Below are positions 24,601-32,768 of a stretch of 64,000 nucleotides of DNA, piece by piece (the stretch's first letter is position 1; each line of letters starts with the position of its first letter). The stretch spans positions 1 to 64,000 of the forward strand of contig CAIQVH010000016.1 of the NCBI GenBank assembly GCA_903875215.1. The letters run 5' to 3'. This DNA is from an uncultured Anaerolineae bacterium (lineage in GTDB: Bacteria > Chloroflexota > Anaerolineae > Anaerolineales > Villigracilaceae). The position numbers and the translations under genes were made by a program. The notes beneath the pieces are model-generated. The model was not told the origin of the DNA. It saw only the letters and a list, made by a program, of their open reading frames with translations, and made no database searches.

Positions 24601-26584
24601 TACATCCTTCCCGCCGTATGACCCCTGGTACGCCGCTGGGTACATCAATTATTACTATTGGGGTTTCGTATTGGTGGGCACGCCGATCAAAATGCTCGGA
24701 ATTGTGCCTTCGATTGCGTATAACTTCGTGCTCCCCAGCCTGTTTGCCCTGCTTGGGCTGGGCGCGTTCTCGGTGGCCTGGAATTTGCTCTCCGGGGTGC
24801 AGCCTGGTAAAGATCCCCAGGCGCTGAATCGCTTCAGCTTGCAGCTGCTCGCTGGCCTGGCGGCAGGCGCAGGGCTGGTGCTGATCGGCAATCTGGGCAC
24901 GATCCAGTTGATTTATCACGCCCTGCAAAAAATGGTGGTGGCCAACCAGGTCATGGAAGCGCCTGATGTTTCCATTTTCCAGCATCTGGCCTGGGCAGCC
25001 CAGGGGCTTGGACAGTTGCTCTCTTTCAATGGGGCCACGCTGCCCATCGGCTGGGGAGAATGGTACTGGAGCCCCAGCCGCGTCATGCCGGTCGGTGACC
25101 TGGCGATTACCGAGTTCCCGTTGTTCACCTTCCTGTATAGTGATCTGCACGCGCATATGATCGCCTTGCCGTTGACGGTGCTGGCCGTGGCCTGGGCGCT
25201 TTCCACGCTGATGGCGCGGAATTTGCCGCGCTGGCAATGGCTCGCCACCCTGGCTTTTGGCGGGCTGGTGATTGGTTCTCTGCGCCCGACGAACACCTGG
25301 GACTTTCCGACCTACCTGGCTTTGGGGATGCTGGTGACCGGCTACGCCGTCTTCCGCTATGTGGAAGTTGGCGAAACCCAGCGTTTTGGCCTCTCGCCGC
25401 TCATTCAGCGCGCCCTGCTGGCCTTGCTGGCCATGGCGGCGTTGGCCGCCTGCGCGCTGCTGTTCTTCGAGCCGTTTGCCCGCTGGTATGGGCTTGGCTA
25501 TAGCAAAGTGGAGCAGTGGAAGAATGAGAAAACGCCCATCTGGTCGTACCTCACCCATTGGGGATTGTTCCTGTTCGTCATCGTCTCCTGGATGATGTGG
25601 GAAACCCGCCAATGGCTGGCGCAGACGCCGCTTTCAGCCCTGGCCAAACTCAAGCCTTATGCAATCCTGATCGAGCTGGCGCTGGCCCTGCTCGTCGTCC
25701 TGACCGTCGGGTTGCAATTCATCCTGGATGTGCGCATTGCCTGGCTGGCTCTGCCGCTCGCCGCCTGGGCCCTGACCCTGATTCTGCGCCCAGGACAGCC
25801 GGATGCCAAACGCCTGGTGCTGTTCATGGTCGGTACCGGCCTCGTCCTGACTCTGATCGTCGAATTCATCGTCCTGGTCGGCGATATTGGGCGCATGAAC
25901 ACCGTCTTCAAGTTCTACCTGCAAGTCTGGGTGCTGTTTGCTCTCAGCGCCGCGGCAGCCTTCGGCTGGCTGATGAATGAAATTGACCAGTGGAAACCAG
26001 GCTGGCGCAATGGGTGGACTGTCGCCGGTACGCTCCTGTTCGCCGGAGCCTTCCTTTTCCTCTTTACCGGCAGCCTGGATAAAATCCGCGACCGCATCGC
26101 GGCCGATATCCCCTTCACCTTCGATAGCATGACTTACATGGCTCACTCCTCCTATTGGGATCAGGCCGAATTCTCCCTCGACGAAGATTACCGCGCCATC
26201 CGCTGGATGCAGACCAACATCAGCGGCTCGCCGGTTATTGTCGAAGCCAATGCCGTGGAATACCGCTGGGGCACGCGCTACACCATCTACACTGGCCTGC
26301 CCGGCGTCGTTGGCTGGAACTGGCATCAGCGCCAACAGCGCGCCCTGTTCCCATCCAACTGGGTCACCGACCGCGTCGAAGAAATCGGCCGCTTCTACAA
26401 CTCCAACAGCCGCCAGGAATCCGAAGCCTTCCTGCGCAAATACAACGTCCAATACATCATTGTCGGGCAGTTGGAGCGGATTTATTACCCTGGCGGAATT
26501 GAGAAATTTGAGCGTTATAACGGCGTTCTTTGGCAGAGCATTTACCAGGATGGGCAAACCGCCATTTACCAGGTAACCCCGTGA
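21608..26584 (+). CDS. 1658-residue fusion: GT39-like N-terminal half plus YYY (DUF2298-type) C-terminal half
   Basis: The start is the ATG at 21608; the open frame upstream overlaps the previous gene. Residues 1-830 form a GT-C-like membrane enzyme with [12 protein letters not shown] in the first external loop (the HPDE-type acidic motif) and a soluble external domain of about 300 residues (540-830). Residues about 850-1658 form a second membrane unit with [20 protein letters not shown] and [12 protein letters not shown], the signature of the Chlor/Arch YYY domain. The same C-terminal architecture occurs alone in 26989-29514. It is probably a membrane-embedded glycosyltransferase pair acting on lipid-linked sugars. 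Overlaps the next gene by GTGA. Confidence 0.85.
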   Translation: [1658 protein letters not shown]

Positions 26585-26958
26585 CCTTGATCTATCACCT
26601 GACCTCCCGCAACGCCTCGCTGGCGGCCCGCCTCGCGGGAGAATACCGCACTGAAAGCCTGTCTGTGGACGGATTCATCCACTTTTCCCAGCGCCACCAG
26701 ATTTTGGGCGTGGCCAATGCCTTTTACGCCGGGCGCACCGACCTGGTTTTATTGGTGGTTGAGCCTGCCCGTCTGCGCGCGGAATTGCGTTACGAACCAC
26801 CCGCGCATCCCGGCGGGCCGACTTCTGCTCCCCTGCCGGCTGCCGGGGATCTCTTTCCGCATCTGTACGGGCCGCTCAACTTTGAGGCCGTGCTGGCCGA
26901 GATGGATTTTCCTCCCCTGCCGGGGGGCGGGTTTGCCCTGCCTGGCAACCTGCCCTGA
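26581..26958 (+). CDS. DUF952-family protein
   Basis: The product has 125 residues from a GTG at 26581 that overlaps the previous stop codon in GTGA. LIYHLTSR at the start, DGFIHFSQRHQILGVANAFY and LVLLVVEPARL are typical of the small DUF952 family, whose function is unknown. It is translation-coupled to the giant membrane protein before it and is followed at 30 nt by another YYY-domain protein. It is probably cytoplasmic, and an odd passenger in a glycan locus. Confidence 0.85.
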   Translation: MTLIYHLTSRNASLAARLAGEYRTESLSVDGFIHFSQRHQILGVANAFYAGRTDLVLLVVEPARLRAELRYEPPAHPGGPTSAPLPAAGDLFPHLYGPLNFEAVLAEMDFPPLPGGGFALPGNLP

Positions 26959-26988
26959 TCCGCGCCGGCCATTTCCTGGAGACGGACT

Positions 26989-29514
26989 ATGTTCTCTTTC
27001 TTGCTCTGGTACCTTACCCTTTCCCTGCTCGGCCTGTTGACGTTTCCGCTGGCTTACCGGCTGTTGCCGGCCCTGTCCGATCGCGGGTACGCCATCAGCC
27101 GCGCGCTGGGTTTGCTGTTGTGGGGTTTTGGGTTCTGGCTGGCGGCTTCGCTCGGGCTGATTCGCAACGAAATCGGCGGTTTGCTGCTGGCGCTGACGCT
27201 CGTCGGCGGGCTTTCGGTTTGGGCGCTGACAACTCTTTCTGGCGCGGAGAGCCGGGAGCAGTTTTCAGCGGGGCTGGCTGAACTGCGAGCGTGGTTCACG
27301 TCACAGCGGGCGTTGGTCGTCAGCGTGGAAATCCTTTTTCTGGTCGCTTTTGCTTGCATGGCATTTGTGCGCGCCAACAACCCTGAAAATATCGGCACCG
27401 AAAAGCCGATGGAGTTGGCGTTCATCAATGCCATTCTGCGCTCGCCGACTTTTCCGCCGCACGATCCGTGGCTGGCGGGGTATGCGATTTCGTATTATTA
27501 CTTTGGCTATGTGCTGACGGCCATGCTGGCCCTCTTTACCGCCACCAGCGGCGGGGTGGCTTTTAACCTGATGCTGGCGCTGGTCTTTGCCCTGAGCGCA
27601 GTGGGTGCATTGGGGTTGGTGTACAACCTGCTGGCCGCCTACTGGAAAACCAGGCCGGGCGCGGGCCAGTCTGCGGTGCTGGCGGCTTTGCTGGCGCCGC
27701 TTTTCCTGCTGGTCCTCAGCAACGTAGAAGGGCTGCTGGAATTTCTCCACGCCCGCGGCCTGGGCTGGAGCGGTCAGCCGGGCGAAACCAATGGTTGGAC
27801 GGCGCTTGGGCGGTTGGTGCGCCCTGATCTGGCGGCTTTCAATTTTTGGACGTGGCTGGATATTAAAGATTTGCGCGATGCGCCGGTTTTGGATGGCGCA
27901 CAGCGCTTCTCGTTTTGGTGGCGGGCTTCACGCGTGGTGCAGGATTATGATTTGCGCGGCAGTTTTGTCGAAGTGATTGACGAATTCCCGTTTTTCTCTT
28001 ACCTGCTCGGCGATCTGCACCCGCATGTGCTGGCCATGCCATTTGGGCTGCTGGCCGCGGCGCTGGCGCTGAACCTGTACCTGGGCGGCTGGCGCGGCGA
28101 AATTGACCTGAAGTTTTTTCGCATTCCGCTGCGGCTGGAGGGGTTTCTCACCCTGGCGCTGGCCTTGGGCGGCCTGGCCTTCTTGAACACCTGGGATTTC
28201 CCCATCTACCTGGCGCTGGCAGCGGGGGCACTGTTGTTGGCGCGCCGCGAGAGGCGCGGGTGGGGCTGGGATTTGCTGGAGGATGTGCTGGCCTTCATTT
28301 TGCCGCTTGGGCTGGCCAGTATTGTGCTGTACCTGCCTTTTTATGTCACGTTTGCTTCGCAGGCGGGCGGCATCTTGCCCAATGTGATCTTTCCTTCACG
28401 CGGGGCGCATTTGTGGGTCATGTTTGGGACGTTGTGGCTGCCTTTGTTTGGCTTTATTTTATTGCGACGGGGAAATCCGGCTGCTGCAGCGCCGAACTGG
28501 AAAATCGGCTTTATCCTCGCGGCGGGGTTTGCGCTCCTGCTCGGACTCTTTTCACTGCTTCTGACGGTTTTTGCGGCCCAGACTGATTTGGGCCAGGCGC
28601 TGATCTCGGCGCAGGGTTATCTCTCGCTGGGCGCGGTCTTGAAGGATGCCCTGGCGCGGAGAGTGTATTTTAGCGGCGGGCTGTTGACGCTGCTGGCGCT
28701 GATCGGTGCGGCGCTGGCGCATTTAACGGCCTCCAGGCCGGGTCCTGCGGCTGAATCACTCCCGGCGCAGCAGGACGCTCCGGCTCCGAATCCGCTAGCA
28801 TTTGTGTGGATGCTGATCCTGTTCGGCGGTCTGCTGGTGCTTGGCCCGGAATTTGTCTATCTGCGTGACCAGTTCGGTTCGCGCATGAACACGGTGTTTA
28901 AGTTTTATTACCAGGCCTGGGCGCTCTGGTCGCTGGCGGCGGCGTTTGGGCTGGCGTTGCTGTTGAACGAGTTGCGCGGTCTGCGGCTGGCGGCGGCGGG
29001 CGTGCTGACTGGCGTGGTGTTGCTGGTCGGGCTGGCGTATCCGTTCGGCAGTCTGCCGGTTAAGACCAATTCTTTTAACCGTGCTGCGCCACAGGCCCGT
29101 ACGCTGGATGCGGCGGCTTATCTGCAGTCTTCCGCGCCGGATGATGCGCTCGCAATTCAATATTTGCAGACGCTGCCGGTGGGCGTGGTGGCCGAGGCGG
29201 TGGGCGGCAGTTACAGCGAATTTGCGCGCATGGCGACGTATTCCGGGTTGCCGAATGTGCTTGGCTGGCCGGGACATGAAGGCCAGTGGCGCGGTGGCTA
29301 TTCCGAGCAGGGCAGTCGCCAGGAGGACATCAGAACCCTGTACCAGACGATGGATTGGGACACGGCGCGCGCGATCCTGGCGAAGTACGGAATCCGTTAT
29401 GTGGTTGTTGGCGGGCTGGAGCGTACCACTTACCAGGTCTATGAAGAGAAATTCAGCCAGTATTTGCCTGAAATCTATCACCAGGGTTCCGTGGTGATCT
29501 ACCAGGTGCCATAA
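26989..29514 (+). CDS. Chlor/Arch YYY-domain (DUF2298) membrane protein
   Basis: The product has 841 residues and about 16 membrane segments. The family signature is clear: [20 protein letters not shown] followed by [20 protein letters not shown], near residues 125-180. A later [14 protein letters not shown] resembles [14 protein letters not shown] in the fusion protein, and the [16 protein letters not shown] block is present in both. The two are clearly related, so a duplication or domain shuffle happened here. Function is unproven; the family is found in Chloroflexota and archaea and is treated as GT-C-like. CTGGAGA precedes the ATG. Confidence 0.85.
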   Translation: [841 protein letters not shown]

Positions 29515-29540
29515 CCGGCACATTTCGACAGCTAATCCGG

Positions 29541-29546
29541 TAAAAT
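29541..29546 (+). promoter_or_regulatory. -10 box 6 nt before a membrane-protein gene (leaderless-type)
   Basis: TAAAAT is followed by ACTCCT and the ATG at 29553, with no Shine-Dalgarno. It suggests an internal promoter that restarts transcription within the locus. Confidence 0.45.
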
Positions 29547-29552
29547 ACTCCT

Positions 29553-31244
29553 ATGATCGCTTCTTCCCGTACCCGTAATGCTCAATTTTGGCTGTATGCG
29601 CTGGCGTTTGGGCTGGCGCTCTTGTTGCGCTTGCTGCGCCTGGGCTTCTGGCCGTTGACCGAGGCCGAGGCTGGCCCGGCGCTGCAGGCGTTTGACTTGC
29701 TGAAAGGCGTCCAGCCTGCGTTGGGGCCGCAGCCGGCCTATGCCCTGCTGACGGCGCTGGTCTTTTTTGTCGCCCAGGCCAGTGACCTGGCGGCGCGGTT
29801 GATCCCGGCCCTGTTTGGCGCGGCGTTGGTACTGACGCCCTATTTCTTCCGCGACCGGCTGGGTGAAAAACCCGCCTGGGTGCTGGCTTTTTTGCTGGCT
29901 TTTGACCCCGGCCTGCTGGCGCTCTCGCGCCTGGCTGGCAGCCCGGTGATGGCGCTCAGCGCGCTTGTGCTGGCCTGGGGCCTGTGGCGCGCAAACCGCT
30001 TCTCCGCGGCCGGGGCGTCGCTTGGCCTGGCTCTGTTGTGCGGCCCGCAGTTCTGGCCGGGGGTGCTGGGCCTGCTGATTGCTGCCGGGTTATCACGCAA
30101 CCTGGCTGACGCGCAAACCCCGGCTGTGGACCGCGCCTCGGCGCTGCGCGCGCTGGCCTACGCTGCCGGCACTTACCTGGTACTGGGCAGCTTCTTCCTG
30201 CTTGCGCCGGGCGGATTGAGCGGCGGCGCCCAGTCTTTGATCGTCTATTTGGGCGGCTGGATCGATTTTTCGGATGTCCCCGCCTGGCGATTGCTGCTCG
30301 CCCTGGCGGTGTACCAGTTTCCGGCGCTGATCCTGGCCGGAATTGCCCTGGTTCGCGGTCTGTGGCAGCGTCAAACCCTGGAAATGTCACTCGGCGCCTG
30401 GTTGTTGGTCTCTCTTACTCTGGCGCTGGCCTACCCTTCCCGCCAGGTTGCCGACCTCGCCTGGGTGCTGATTCCGCTCGGAGCGTTGGCCGCTCTGGAA
30501 GTCTCCAGGCACCTCGGCGCGCTGATCGAACATCCCTGGGAAACCTACGGCATGCTGGCGGTCACCGCCATCATCCTGTTCTTTTGTGGCATCAACCTGA
30601 CCAATCTTGCGCTGGTGCCCATGGATGCGCAGGCCATGTCCCTGCGCTGGGTGCTGCTTGCCGTCTCGCTGGCTTTGCTCGCTCTCAGTGTCGGCATGGT
30701 CGCCTACGGCTGGTCGCCCGCAGTCGCCCGGCAGGGCGCAGCCTGGGGCGTTCTGCTGGTTTTCTCCATCTACACCCTCTCTGCCGGAATGGCCGCCGCC
30801 GGCCTGCGCACCTATCGCACCGTCGAGTTGTGGTCGCCCGGAATGAATATCGAGCAGGCCCATAGCCTGGCTGGCCAGCTCGGCGAAATCTCACACTGGC
30901 GAATTGGGCCCAACCTTGCCCCGCTCGATGTCACCGTCTCCGGGCTCGATTCCGCCGCCCTGCGCTGGACTCTGCGCAACTGGAATGCCAGCTTCATCCC
31001 CAGCCTGGATATCACCGCCAGCCCGTCCGTACTGATCACCCCGGCCCAGGCCGACAGCCCCGCGCTGCAGGCCGGCTACCGCGGCCAGGATATGATCTGG
31101 CGCACCGCCCCGCTCTGGAACCAGCTGCCCGCCTCCGATTGGAGGCACTGGATCGCCCTGCACAGCCTCCCGCAGGAACAGGAAAGCATTATTCTGTGGG
31201 TTCGCTCCGATATTTTTATCGACTCTCAAAATAACATGCCCTGA
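29553..31244 (+). CDS. Multi-spanning membrane protein, GT39-like (Agl23-type)
   Basis: The product has 563 residues and about 12 membrane segments with a soluble C-terminal tail of about 130 residues. The first external loop reads [20 protein letters not shown]. An acidic pair after the first helix is the GT-C catalytic position, although here it is EAEAG rather than the usual DE or DD. It resembles the Chloroflexota/archaeal proteins that accompany YYY-domain proteins. It may act in the same transfer reaction. It has its own probable promoter directly before the ATG. The assignment rests on topology and context. Confidence 0.72.
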   Translation: [563 protein letters not shown]

Positions 31245-31274
31245 GACCCGCCCTCGAAACGGAAGATAGCCTCC

Positions 31275-31952
31275 ATGCCTGTCCCATCCATGATCGCCAT
31301 AGACGGCCCTGCCGCATCCGGCAAATCTACGCTCGGCTTCCGGTTGGCAGAAGCGCTCGGATACCTGTATTTTGATACCGGCCTGATGTATCGCGCCGTC
31401 ACCTGGCTGGCGATTCACCACCAGGTATCCATCAGCGCCGAAGCCGAAGTCACCCGCCTGGCCGAAGACGTGCCCATCGAAGTCACCGCCCCCTCCCAGG
31501 CCGATGGCCGCGTCTGCGACGTGATCGTGGAGGGCCGCGACATCACCTGGGAAATCCGCCAGCCCCAAATCGACGCCAACGTCTCGGCGGTTTCCGCCTA
31601 TCCGGGCGTGCGCCAGGCGCTCACCCGGCAGCAGCGCCGCATCGGCCTGCGCGGACGCGTCGTCATGGTCGGGCGGGATATCGGCACCGTGGTGCTCCCC
31701 GACGCCGACCTGAAAATATACCTCGATGCCTCTGCCGAAGAACGCGCCCGCCGCCGTCATGACGAAAACCTGCAGCGCGGCATGCCCAGCGACTACCAGG
31801 AAGTCCTCGCCAAAGTGATTGACCGCGACCGGATCGACACCACCCGCGCCGTGGCTCCGCTCAGCGCCGCCGCCGATGCTGTTATCCTGGACTCCGACCG
31901 CCTCACCGCCGACGAAGTCTTCCAAAAGGCCCGCGACCTGTGCCAGCCATAG
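31275..31952 (+). CDS. cmk: Cytidylate kinase
   Basis: The product has 225 residues. It phosphorylates CMP and dCMP with ATP. The P-loop is IDGPAASGKST (residues 8-18). The CMP-site DTGLMYRAVTWLA follows, and the NMP-binding region has RDIGTVVLPDADLKIYLDAS. The LID segment is ERARRRHDENLQRG. Length and motifs are complete. GGAAGA lies upstream of the ATG. It overlaps plsC by 13 bp, a pairing seen in many genomes. Confidence 0.95.
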   Translation: MPVPSMIAIDGPAASGKSTLGFRLAEALGYLYFDTGLMYRAVTWLAIHHQVSISAEAEVTRLAEDVPIEVTAPSQADGRVCDVIVEGRDITWEIRQPQIDANVSAVSAYPGVRQALTRQQRRIGLRGRVVMVGRDIGTVVLPDADLKIYLDASAEERARRRHDENLQRGMPSDYQEVLAKVIDRDRIDTTRAVAPLSAAADAVILDSDRLTADEVFQKARDLCQP

Positions 31953-32647
31953 ATTCTACCTACCGCGTGGCCCTGCCCAACCGCCTCAGCCGCGCTGTCT
32001 TGCGGCCCATCTTCCGGGGTCTGTTCCGCATCCTGGCTCCGGTGGATATTCAGGGCGCGGAACATGTCCCTTATGGCAAGCCCTATATCGCCGCCATCAA
32101 TCATGTTTCCACATTTGACCCGCCCTTCATGCTGGCTTTCTGGCCAGAAAATATCGAAGCCCTGGGAGCTTCCGATATCTGGCAGCGCAAGAGCTTTGCC
32201 CAGGCCTTTCTCGTGCGGCTCTATGGCGCCACCGCCGTCCACCGCGGCGAATTTGACCGGGAAGCCGTCAGCCGTGTGGTCGGCGTTCTGAAAGCCGGAT
32301 ACCCGCTGCTCATGTCCCCGGAAGGTGGACGCTCCCACAATACCGCCATGCGCCAGGCACGGCCTGGGCTGGCCTTCCTGGTAGAGCAGGCCGGCGTTCC
32401 GGTCGTCCCGGTCGGCATTATCGGCACCACCGATGACTTTTTCCAACGCGCCGTGCGCGGCGCCCGTCCGCCCCTCACCATGCGCATTGGACAGCCCCTC
32501 GAATTACCCCCGGTTGAAGGCAAAGGCGAAGCCCGCCGCGCCAACCGCCAGCATAACGTAGACCTGGTCATGGCACATATTGCCGGGTTGCTGCCCCTCT
32601 CCTATCGCGGCTACTATGCTGCTTCAGCGCTCGAACCCGCCGGCTAA
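31940..32647 (+). CDS. plsC: 1-acyl-sn-glycerol-3-phosphate acyltransferase (PlsC family)
   Basis: The product has 235 residues from a GTG at 31940 inside the end of cmk. The catalytic H-x4-D is in INHVSTFDPPF. The glycerol-phosphate site is in ATAVHRGEFDRE, and the third motif SPEGGRSH corresponds to the usual FPEGTRS. PVVPVGIIGT is motif IV. It makes phosphatidic acid at the membrane. Overlap with cmk implies co-translation. Confidence 0.92.
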   Translation: MPAIDSTYRVALPNRLSRAVLRPIFRGLFRILAPVDIQGAEHVPYGKPYIAAINHVSTFDPPFMLAFWPENIEALGASDIWQRKSFAQAFLVRLYGATAVHRGEFDREAVSRVVGVLKAGYPLLMSPEGGRSHNTAMRQARPGLAFLVEQAGVPVVPVGIIGTTDDFFQRAVRGARPPLTMRIGQPLELPPVEGKGEARRANRQHNVDLVMAHIAGLLPLSYRGYYAASALEPAG

Positions 32648-32703
32648 TTCCCGTCTGCATCAAATAAAAAAAGGGCCTGACGGGTTCTTTTCTGACCTGC
32701 CCA

Positions 32704-32712
32704 TGCTATAAT
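32704..32712 (+). promoter_or_regulatory. Extended -10 promoter of the large histidine kinase
   Basis: TGCTATAAT is an extended -10 box about 57 nt before the ATG at 32769. It lies in a 121-nt gap after plsC, so the kinase is a separate transcription unit. Confidence 0.5.
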
Positions 32713-32768
32713 GATTTCGAAATAGCATCGGTTATAGGCTAATTCTTCGATTTCCCTTGTCCCCCTTT

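Noticed and set aside
32648-32703. Terminator after plsC around AAAAAAAGGGCC...GGTTCTTTT
   Set aside because: The apparent arms do not pair beyond a few bases, so no stable hairpin can be supported.
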